The notes under the pieces are model-generated. The model worked only from the letters and a program-made list of their open reading frames with translations. It was not told the DNA's origin and did not search any database. Position numbers and translations under genes: made by a program. Below are positions 46,271 to 55,009 of a stretch of 64,000 nucleotides of DNA, piece by piece (position 1 is the first letter of the stretch; every line of letters starts with the position of its first letter). This DNA comes from Neoceratodus forsteri (Eukaryota; Chordata; Ceratodontiformes; Ceratodontidae): the NCBI GenBank assembly GCA_016271365.2, contig JADMNL010000028.1, positions 54,454,001-54,518,000 on the forward strand, in the 5' to 3' direction.

Positions 46271-46314
46271 GACATAGACACGTGTTTCGTCCTACCAGGA
46301 CTCATCAGTATGCC
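46271..46314 (-). ncRNA. Type I hammerhead ribozyme, unit 2
   Basis: Minus strand, 5' to 3': stem I GGCATA; core CTGATGA; stem II GTCC, loop TGGTA, GGAC; core GAAA; loop-less palindromic stem III CACGTG; then TC; then TATGTC, which pairs with GGCATA (6 bp, one G-U). All conserved core bases are present. Predicted cleavage lies between 46277 and 46276. A stem III without a loop suggests activity as a dimer or in tandem transcripts, as known for PLE and newt satellite hammerheads. Confidence 0.88.
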
Positions 46315-46640
46315 TCGTCTGTTTGACACCCCAGTGGAATGGACCAGCTACCCTTAAGGCAGTGTGCCTTGGATATATTGTGGTGAACCCATTAAAATAA
46401 AAAAACATTAAACTGACAAAGAACCTCTGTGCGCAAACACTGAGGCAAGGGTTACCCCAAAGGGCATTTGGCTGGGAGGCCAAGTTTCAAGAAAATACAA
46501 AATCACATATGCCCCCACAATGCAAAGCATCATGGGCTGCATATGCAAATCACCACAGAATGTTATGCTGGTCCAACTTTAAGCAGAATTGCATGGTGCC
46601 GAAAGGCCTCTCACACAGTTTGCAAAGGGTGCTAACAGAA

Positions 46641-46684
46641 GACATAGACACGTGTTTCGTCCTACCAGGACTCATCAGTATGCC
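46641..46684 (-). ncRNA. Type I hammerhead ribozyme, unit 3
   Basis: Identical in all ribozyme bases to unit 2, exactly 370 bp away. A transcript of the array cut at both sites would release a 370-nt monomer. Confidence 0.88.
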
Positions 46685-46985
46685 TCGTCTGTTTGACACC
46701 CCAGTGGAATGGACCAGCTACCCTTAAGGCAGTGTGCCTTGGATATATTGTGGTGAACCCATTAAAATAAAAAAACATTAAACTGACAAAGAACCTCTGT
46801 GCGCAAACACTGAGGCAAGGGTTACCCCCTGTGGTGATTTGCATATGCAGCCCATGATGCTTTGCATTGTGGGGGCATATGTGATTTTGTATTTTCTTGA
46901 AACTTGGCCTCCCAGCCAAATGCCCTTTGGGGTAACCCTTGCCTCAGTGTTTGCGCACAGAGGTTCTTTGTCAATAGCATCTGTT

Positions 46986-47184
46986 GCCACGCTGGGGTGG
47001 GCTCCCAGCGTGTCACCCTGTACTCTCTGGAGGGGGGAAACAGTGGAGCCGACGGGGGATTGGGCACCCCCATCAGCTATACAATGTGTAGCCATGCTGG
47101 GGTGGGCACCCAGCATGGCATGTGGAACTCTGTTTGGGGGGGAGTGCAGCACAGCCAACGGGGGATTGGGCACCCCCGTCAGCT
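46986..47184. repeat. Alternating hairpin array, family X copy 2
   Basis: Four hairpins in A-B-A-B order: A 46988-47012 (9-bp stem CACGCTGGG, loop GTGGGCT), B 47047-47078 (12 positions with two mismatches, loop ATTGGGCA), A 47091-47119 (11-bp perfect stem GCCATGCTGGG, loop GTGGGCA), B 47153-47184 (AGC..ACGGGGG with two mismatches, loop ATTGGGCA). The A-to-A and B-to-B period is about 105 bp. Together with 45672-45760 this makes three A-B pairs before the ribozyme insertion split them. Confidence 0.85.
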
Positions 47185-47220
47185 ATACAGTGTGTGCGTG
47201 GGGGGGCAAGCACGCAGTAT

Positions 47221-47469
47221 GTGTGTGTAGGGGGAGCGCGCATGAGCAGGCGATATCTTATCACTGCTCACCGAAGCGTAGCTCCCCCTTTCAACTGTAC
47301 TCCACTGCATTTTGGACTGCTGTCATAGACAGCTCCAGCAGCCATTGGAGAACTGTGGCTGCGCCTGCAAACACACTGACTGAATTGGAAGAGGGCTGCC
47401 ACACCTCCAAAAACTCGGATGATGGCACTATGTGTCTTGCACATGCGTGCAAGCAAACATAAAAATGTA
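47221..47469 (+). repeat. About 250-bp direct repeat, left copy
   Basis: Begins GTGTGTGTAGGGGGAGC and ends CAAGCAAACATAAAAATGTA. It matches 51750-52000 with about 5% difference. It forms the end of family X copy 2. Confidence 0.9.
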
Positions 47470-49654
47470 ACAGACCAGGGACCTTTAATAAATTTGTTTA
47501 AGTGGTCTGGGTTTTATTTTCTCAAAACCTCAGCTTCTTTTTGATTAACATATATTCTGAAAGACTACGTTTCACTTGGGGCCTGGAAGTTTTATTGTAT
47601 ACTCATCATAGCAGGCACACACAATTATTTCTACTGTTTCTTCCCTACTATTTCCATCTGTTGATAATTATTAATGGAGGCATAGGAACACCCATACTGA
47701 ACAGATCATTTTACTTTTTAGTTAAAAATCACCACTGTATTGACAATTTTAAACCGTTGCTGAAAAATGTTCATAGTGTTCATGTAGTCCAGGTTAAAAT
47801 ATCAACTGCAGCTTTTTTATAACCTGCTTTGATTAAAAATAAAAACAAAATTTCGGCTCAGATTTCTGAGGTACTCACCCCACTGTCCCACGGTCACGTT
47901 TTAGTCAAATTTGTTTATGCAGAATCTACATTTAATAGTGCTAATTGCACTGTAGCTAAATTGCTCTGATTGCAGACAGAGAAGCAATTTTTGTGCTCCG
48001 TGCTTGGGTTGTGAAGAAATTGTTTTATATTCACCTCTTTATAAAGAAGTGGAGATTTAAGGCACAGAGTCTTTCCACAAATTGCCCTTGGGCTGACTGG
48101 CAGCATTCAGGCGCTATAATAGAGCATCATTTGGCTGTTCTGAATAATGTAAAGCACTTGCTGAAAGCCATTCTCCTGAAAATTGCTTTAACTTTTAAAA
48201 AGATTATGATTCAGGCCAAACCAAGCTTTAGTTACATTGTCATTACTCCAAAATGTTTTAACAGACAGCTCAACACTTTGGAATAATGCTTTGATCTTTG
48301 TTTTAAAACTACATTTTTAAACTTAAAATGCAGTCTTTGATGGACGGTGTTTGACCCCGAAAAGGTTTCCACAGATTATACCTTTTTTCTGTAATGAATA
48401 ACTTCTGTCATTAATCTTTGTGGGCTAGTTGGAGCTTGCATTTCTCACCAAAGAACAGGTTACTGTTATTTTTACAGACAAAAAACAATTTCAGAGGAGG
48501 AAAAAAAAAAGTCTTGGAACACATCACGCATTTCATTTGATTTAGGGACAGTACCCTACCTGGGGCATGATGTCTTTATAAAATCTGATCACTTGGAATC
48601 AGGATTGCTTAGGTTTACAGTTTTCACAGTTTACTGTGTCCATTTTATTCAGAGCATAAAATAATCTAATCATCATTCTCCTCCATCTCCTGCCTTGGGG
48701 TTGGTCAGAAACACCTCATTGACACTTCACAATCACCTCGAACCCCATCAGAGATCCCATAAATAAACAGGGCCATGAATTCAAGGGAGAGAGAGAGAGA
48801 GAGTGTGTGTGTGTGTGCATGTGCGTGAGAGAGAGAGAGAGAGAGAGAGAATCACTTGTTTTAAGCTTATCCCAGTGTCCCTAGAATTGATCCATATTTT
48901 GCCTTTCATATAGGCTGTATATCCAAGGGATGTCCATAACTATCAAGAAGGCGTAGTCCCCCAGGACTGACTTAATTCTGTCATGCTCCATAGAAAGAAA
49001 GACTTTAAGTTTGTAAAGCTAATACACCGACTAGACCGTGTGTCCACCTTTCACTTGAGATGATGCATTTAGCACCTAATTCTACTATTATTATAAACCA
49101 CAACCTGAGGGTGGTTTATGTTACTACAGCCGTTTGGTGCTGCTCATCCCCGAACATAAGGGGGATACAAAATGTCAGCCAAGTTATAACGCGAAATGAT
49201 GTATTTTCATGTTGTGGAACTTTTTACATATTTAGCCTAAACCACTGATTCAGGGTGGGGTAGGTGGGTCGGGCCCGGCCAACTGAAATACGTTGACTCA
49301 AAAAGGATTATGCAAAACATATCGCAATAACCCAGGCATTTGTAATTTAGTGCATAATTACCACTACGATTAATGCTATAAGTAAACAGGTTTCACATGA
49401 GTGGCTGTATCAAAGGAATAGTCTTATTTTGCTTCAGTTGGTCGGATGACATTTATCTGTAGTATTAAAAATCTTGCAAAACAGGATCGTCTGCAGAAAC
49501 TCGATAATATGTGACTACAAAAATGGTTTGCAGCTGTGTGACTCTCAAAGTCAAGGATAATGCTGTTTCATTACAGCTTTTAATATAAGACAAACGGATA
49601 TCGAAGCTACAGTATGTCAGTCTGTCACATCAACTGCTTGGACGTTTTCACTGA
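47470..49654. other. Unassigned region between the direct repeats
   Basis: About 2.2 kb of AT-rich, low-repeat DNA with no recognisable coding signature. A (GA)n-(GT)n-(GA)n microsatellite lies at 48786-48851. The region has no similarity I can see elsewhere in the window. It looks like captured unique or old sequence. Confidence 0.5.
48786..48851. repeat. Compound (GA)n(GT)n(GA)n microsatellite
   Basis: GAGAGAGA, then GTGTGTGT with a GCATGTGC break, then GAGAGAGA, about 66 bp in all. Confidence 0.95.
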
Positions 49655-49662
49655 GGAAGGAC

Positions 49663-51086
49663 CAGGCCCAGATTAATGGATGTGGGGGCCCTACTCCAAG
49701 TCATATTTTGTGGCACGGGGGCCCTTAAATGACAACATTCCACTATTCTGTGGTGCTGGACTGGCAGGGCGGCAACAAGCAGGGTACTCAAGATTGCAGG
49801 AAGTAAAACATGTAGGATGCAGTCAGCAAAGAAAGATAGATCATCTACTTGTCTTCAGCCTCTAATCACACTTGAAAATATGCATCCCTCAGGAGGCCAT
49901 CATATATATTGCAGCTGAACACCACAGACTTTCCACAGTTACAGTTACCTATCACTCACTGCACTGTCTTTTTCTAGGCTTGGCTTGACTGCTATTGCCA
50001 TATGGGCTCTCTCAGGGTAATGTTTTGTTTTTTAATACAAAAAAAAAGCGTGTGAGTGGAATTCTATTCGTGCATTGTCTCAGTCTAATTGCACCCCTAA
50101 ATGAGAGACATCATGAGCAAGCCCCGTACCCCCAAAAAAGATCCCCATCCCACTTCCTTCCCTTATGTCACTTAAGTGACAGTTTGCACTGAATCTCTCA
50201 GGAGCCAGACCAACAGTGCCATGCAAGGCAACTGAGGTCAAGAATGGTAGATCTGGTTTCAGATGTGGTCCCCCCCTTGCTAAAAATCCCCAACCTTCTC
50301 TAACTGGTGCAAGTACAACAGAAAGCATCAGATTTTATAACACATACCTGGCTGTTACCTCCTGGTGCGGTGGCTGCTGGCCTTCATCTTGGCCTGCCTG
50401 ACTGATATCTGTGGCACTTGACTCCTCTTCACAGTCAGGAGTGGACTGGTCAGTCTAGAGGGCAGAGAGGCTCACCGCTGCCCCCCCAGCACTCTTAGAC
50501 TCTGACTACACAGCAGCAACATGCGATGCTGCACCGCGGCCTGCACCAGGACACGACAACATCCCTCAATCGGACAACAGAAAAAAAAAAAAAGAAGACG
50601 CTTGGCTGGACGGTGTGGTAGTGATGAGTCTGTGACTCTCCAAGCAAACCCCCGGCATGCAAAATGATCCCTCCACTGTGACCTCAACAGCCGATAATCG
50701 TCCACTCGTCCTCCTCCTTGAATGTCACTGCTGCCCGACCAACAACACGCCATGATGCCGCACGCATGCACATACAGATTCCCACTGCTTCCCAGTAGAC
50801 ACACCTCAGAAGACCTCTAACGAGACATGGTTGGTTGTTGTGGTGAGTTCACGTCAGGCAGGGTGGATGTGAGAGGTGGAGCCAGAGCCGCCTGGGCATA
50901 CTGGGAGTACTGAGAGGCGGGGGGGTTGCTTTTTATTTGGGCAATTGCCTTGATCCTGTACGGCAAGTTGTACAGCCAGTTGGCTGGGTAGGGAAGTAAA
51001 TCCTAAAATTACAATGTTGTGGGGGCCCTCCTGAAGCACGGCACCCTATGCCATGGCGTAATCTGCGTAAAGGTAAATCCGGCCAT
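49663..51086. mobile_element. Possible small non-autonomous hAT element
   Basis: The left end CAGGCCCAGATTAATGG and the reverse complement of the right end ATGGCCGGATTTACC are similar, and GGGGGCCCT follows on both inner sides (49684 and 51020). Such GGCCGGATT termini are common in vertebrate hAT families. Flanks GGAAGGAC (49655-49662) and GAAAGGAC (51087-51094) form an 8-bp duplication with one mismatch. There is no transposase inside. Confidence 0.5.
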
Positions 51087-51094
51087 GAAAGGAC

Positions 51095-51749
51095 AACCGG
51101 GTCAAGTAAAGGATGCAGAGTGCATCAGGGCAGTTCCTCCAGCATGAGAACTAAGTTTTGCAACTTGTTGGGCAGCTGGGCTTGCCATTCTGCCTCCTTG
51201 ATTGGATGACAGCCGCTCCTTTCTGCGTTTGCTGCACCATGATTGGGAGAGAGAGAGAGAGAGCCAGCCAGCAGTACTTCAAAGCGAGCGCGCGGTACTG
51301 GGAGGTAGAGTTGAGGCAAGTGTGTCACAGGATGGCAGAGGCGGGAGCCATTCAAACCGAGATCTCGCAGGCAGTAGTGACCCACTCACACCTCGGGTAC
51401 ATGGGCAGGCAGGGAGGACGGCCAAGTGTGAGTGACCGCGTGACCAAGTCGGAGCAGCAGCAGTGTGGCAAGTAGACCCCAGGCTATGGCTACTTCTATA
51501 CTAGGGGTAAGTGAGTCAGTCCTAGCCAAAGACTAAGGGCACTTTTTCACATTTAGTGGAGCCCATAAATAGCTAAGCACTTCACTGGGATTAATGAGAG
51601 CTTTAAGTGTGAAGAAAGGTAAAAGTAATGGGGTGTTATCTAATATACCTTCGTGAATAAGTTCTCATCTCATTCGCCTCCAAAGGTCATGCAACTTTTA
51701 ATATTTTGTTTGACTTCTGTGATAGTTGCATAAAAATGGGCGAATGGTG
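51095..51749. other. No recognised feature
   Basis: About 650 bp with a short (GA)n at 51246-51263 and ordinary composition otherwise. A 105-codon open frame (51158-51475) shows no domain. Confidence 0.45.
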
Positions 51750-52000
51750 TGTGTGTGTGTAGGGGGAGCACGCATGAGCAGGCGATATCTTATCGCTGCT
51801 CACTGAAGCGTAGCTCCCCCTTTCAACTGTATACCACTGCATTTTATCTGCTGTCATAGACAGCTCCAGCAGGCATTGGAGAACTGCGGCTGCGCCTGCA
51901 AACACACTGACTGAATTGGAAGAGGGCTGACACACCTCTGAAAACTCTGATGATGGCACTATGTTTCTTGCACATGCGTGCAAGCAAACATAAAAATGTA
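51750..52000 (+). repeat. About 250-bp direct repeat, right copy
   Basis: Second copy of 47221-47469. The hAT transposase resumes within about 10 bases of its end, so it marks the right edge of the sequence inserted in the hAT. Confidence 0.9.
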
Positions 52001-52009
52001 TTCTTTCAT

Positions 52010-52674
52010 TATGGACAACACCATGTATGTGTACAAATGTTGGGGACAAAGTTTAAAACATTTGCTACTTAATTCAAAATATGAGGGGGACAAAGTGAAG
52101 TCTCATATTGTATTTGATGAACTGACAGATTTGCTGGTTTAATACAGATTAAATCAGAGAGAACAGATCACTCAGCTACAAAAAAAAACCTTATCTGCAT
52201 GTGCTTAAAAAAATTACTGACTATATGAGTGGCAGTGTACGATTCCATCAGTCAGCATCGAAGTTCTTTAAAGCTGTGTGTATATTTAACCCTATTTGGC
52301 TAGTTACTCTTGCAGTGAATGAACAAGAAGTCCTGGAAAACATCCCAGCCTTTGACAACAACATAATGGCACAAGCAGAATTACGGATCTACATAACAGA
52401 AGCACAAAGCCAAGCACTCCAAAAGCATGAATTTTCAGTAATGCAGTTCTGGTGGGACATTAAAGAACGCTTCCCATGTCTGAGCACAATTGCAATTAGT
52501 TGTCTTAATGTGCCAGTTCATAGCACTAGTTTAGAAAGATCTTTTTCACAATATTCAGCTGTGCTCAGTTCCACAAGGCACAGTATTAAACCAGATAACC
52601 TGAAAGTATACACTGTGCTACAGCAGAATAAAAATAAGTTAAATACTGTTCATACTGCACTAAATCTATGCTAA
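52010..52674 (+). pseudogene. hAT transposase C-terminal part with dimerisation domain
   Basis: The clear open frame is 52201-52674 (157 codons): MQFWWDIKERFPCLSTIAIS, then CLNVPVHSTSLERSFSQYSA and LSSTRHSIKPDNL. This is the hAT-family C-terminal dimerisation region, with the expected S-x-x-E-R-x-F signature and TRxxI/L..NL motif. The first 190 bp are frame-damaged. It pairs with the N-terminal part at 42775-43560; roughly the central third of the transposase is absent. A TAA at 52672 ends it 215 bp before the terminal repeat, as in an intact element. Confidence 0.88.
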
Positions 52675-52889
52675 TGTACTTATATACTGTTCGTTGTTCT
52701 GTGTTTACATGTGTATCTCCATGTGTTTTAAACGTGTGTAAGAAAAACATTTTAAAGAGAATTTGGTGTCAAATAAAATATTTTTATACTTGAAAAACAA
52801 ATCTGGTCCCTTCTGTGAAAATTGTAATTTTTGGTCCATCGGAGGCCATGAAAACTGGCTGAAAAAGCCATGAAAAACTTTTAACCCTA

Positions 52890-53090
52890 CTTACAATCAT
52901 TAGGCAATACAAAGTAACCAAAAATATAGTACTCACACATAGGCAGGGCACTTATAATCATTAGGAAAACAAAGTAAAAAAATGTAAAGTTAAGACTCAC
53001 ACGAGGGCAGGACACTTAAAATCATTAGGCAATACAAAGTAACCAAATTTTAAGTTAGGACTCACACTTACTGAGGGCACTTATAATTAT
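52890..53090. repeat. 65-bp satellite, segment 2
   Basis: Same unit as 41691-42341, resuming in register after the hAT. The first eight bases are the right target duplication. Confidence 0.92.
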
Positions 53091-53293
53091 TTGACCATTC
53101 CTCCAACCTTGACAAGTTCCTTTTCATCCTTTCCACCACACCTTGTATATCAACCCTGCTGCATATCTTTGTGTCATCTGCAAAGAGACATACATTTCCT
53201 TCCAGGTGCTCTCCAATGTCATTTAAAAAGACATTAAAGAGGAACGGTCCCAGTGCAGAACCGTGTGGTACCCTGCTAGTCACCCTCCTTTTG
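53091..53293 (-). mobile_element. Internal CR1 RT fragment in the satellite
   Basis: About 200 bp encoding, on the minus strand, [35 protein letters not shown] and RLEEWSN, which is the catalytic part of a CR1 RT. It lacks the CR1 3' end and any A-rich or CR1 tail, so it was not made by ordinary target-primed insertion. Confidence 0.88.
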
Positions 53294-55009
53294 ACTTTTA
53301 AACATTAGGCAATACAAAGTAACCAGATATAAAGTCAGGACTCACATATGGCCACAGGACTTATAATCATTAGGCAACACAAAGTAACCAGATTTAAGGT
53401 TAGGATTCACACATAGGCAGGGCACTTACAATCATTAGGCAATACAAAGTAACCAAATATAAAGTTAGGGCTCACACATAGGCAGGGAATTTATAATCAT
53501 TAGGCAACTTAAAATAACAAAATATAAAGTTACGATTCACACATAGGCAGGGCACTTATAATCATCAGGCAATACAAAGTAACCAAATATAAAGTTAGGG
53601 CTCACACATAGGTAGGGTATTTATAATCACTAGGCAACCTAAAGTAACAAAATATAAAGTTATGACTCACACATAGGCAGGACACTTATAATCATAAAGC
53701 AATAAAAAGTAACCAAATAAAAAGTTAGGACTTACACGTGGGCAGGGCACTTAATCACTAGGCAACATATAGCCATCAAATATAAAGTTAGGATACACAT
53801 GCAGACAGGGAATTATAAACATGGGTAATATAAAGTAACCAAATATAAAATTAGGACTCACACATAGGCAAGAGACTTATAAACAATAGGGAATTCAAAG
53901 TAAGCAAATGTAAAGTTGGGACTCACACACAGGAAGGGCACTTATAATCATTATGAAAAACAAAGTAACTAAATATAAAGTTAAGACTCACTTGAGGGCA
54001 GGACACTTATAAACACTAGGCAATACAAAGTAATCAAATATGAACTTAGGACTCACACATAGTCAAGGGACTTATAATTATTAGCCAATACAAACTAACC
54101 AAATATAAAGTTAGGACTCACACTTACTGAGGGCACTTGTAATTATTAGGCTATACAAAGTAATCAAATGTAAAGTTAGGACTCACACGTAGGCAAGAGA
54201 CTTATGAACATTAGGCAATACATCGTAAACAAATATAAAGTTAGAACTCACATGTAGGCAGGGCACTTATAATCATTAGGGAACACAAATTAACCAGATA
54301 TAAAGTTTCTACTCACACATAGGCAGTGCACTTATAATTATTATGCAACACAAATTAACCAGATATAAAGTTTCTACTCACACGTAGGCAGGGCACTCAT
54401 ATAGATAGGACTTATATATGGGCAGGGCACTCATAATCACTAGGAATAAGAAAGTAACCAAATTTAAAGTTAGTACTCACACATACACAGGGGAGGTATA
54501 ATCCTTAGGCAATACAAAGTAACCACATATAAAGTTAGGACTCACACGTAGGGAAGATACTTTTGATCATTGTTGAATATGAAGTAAACAAATATGAAGT
54601 TAGGACTCCCACACAGTCACATGACTAATAATCATTAGGCAATGCAAAGTAACCAAATATAAAGTTAGGACTCGCTCTTAAGCATTGCACTTACAATCAT
54701 TAGGCAATACAAAGTAATCAAATATAAAGTTAGGACTCACAGGTAAGCAGGGCACTTCTAATCATTAGGCAAAGCAAAGTAACCAAATTTAAAGTTATTA
54801 CACATACACAGGCACCTATAATCATTAGGCAATACAAAGTAACCAAATATAAACTTAAGACTCATACGTAGGTGGGGCACTTATAAACATTTGGCAATAC
54901 AAAGTAACCAAATATAAAGTCAGGCCTCACACGAGGGCAGGTTACATGTAATTATTAAGCAATACAAAGTAAACAAATAAAAATTTAGGACTCACACATA
55001 GGCAGGGCA
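53294..55009. repeat. 65-bp satellite, segment 3
   Basis: About 26 units with the usual TTAGGCAATACAAAGTAACC core. Divergence between neighbours is visible (unit variants ending AGGCAGGGCA, AGGCAAGAGA and TACTGAGGGCA). Its last bases (55000-55009) are the left duplication of the L1-like insertion. Confidence 0.93.

Larger units (their letters stand above)
45774..46971 (-). mobile_element. Tandem 370-bp ribozyme repeat (retrozyme-like), three copies plus inverted partial copy
   Basis: Three head-to-tail units (45774-46143, 46144-46513, 46514-about 46828; period 370 bp, over 97% alike) are followed at about 46829-46970 by an inverted partial copy of the same unit. A perfect 14-bp duplication, CAATAGCATCTGTT, flanks the whole block (45760-45773 and 46972-46985). 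Each unit carries a hammerhead ribozyme on the minus strand. No protein is encoded. This matches the known idea of Penelope-derived animal retrozymes; the unit itself I do not recognise. Confidence 0.85.
43573..47469 (+). mobile_element. Family X, copy 2, inside the hAT
   Basis: Collinear with 36866-39420. It has the start segment (GGAATGGCAATGAAGTATTG), one unit of what is the 53-bp minisatellite in copy 1, about five 296-bp subrepeats (43990-45260), the GTTCCCAGTCCAC linker (45490), and the hairpin array (45672-47184), interrupted by the ribozyme array at 45774-46971. It ends in a 249-bp block (47221-47469) repeated at 51750-52000. It interrupts the hAT transposase. Confidence 0.75.
42342..52889 (+). 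mobile_element. hAT DNA transposon with nested insertions
   Basis: The left end (42342) begins TAGTTCTAAAGGTTTTTCAG and the reverse complement of the right end begins TAGGGTTAAAAGTTTTTCAT, imperfect terminal inverted repeats of about 20 bp. Satellite flanks carry an 8-bp duplication, TTTATAAT (42334-42341) and CTTACAAT (52890-52897), with two C/T differences; 8 bp is the hAT rule. Transposase pieces lie at 42775-43560 and 52010-52674. Between them about 8.4 kb of later insertions replaces the middle of the transposase. Confidence 0.88.

Noticed and set aside
48786..48851. Regulatory meaning of the (GA)n(GT)n tract
   Set aside because: Ordinary compound microsatellite; nothing nearby supports a function.
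47470..49654. Host gene or conserved exon in the unassigned segment
   Set aside because: No frame with splice-flanked coding bias or recognisable domain was found. The longest frames are about 100 codons and compositionally ordinary.
47221..52000. LTR retrotransposon with 250-bp LTRs
   Set aside because: Repeats do not start TG or end CA, there is no primer-binding site or gag-pol sequence between them, and the left repeat is continuous with family X.
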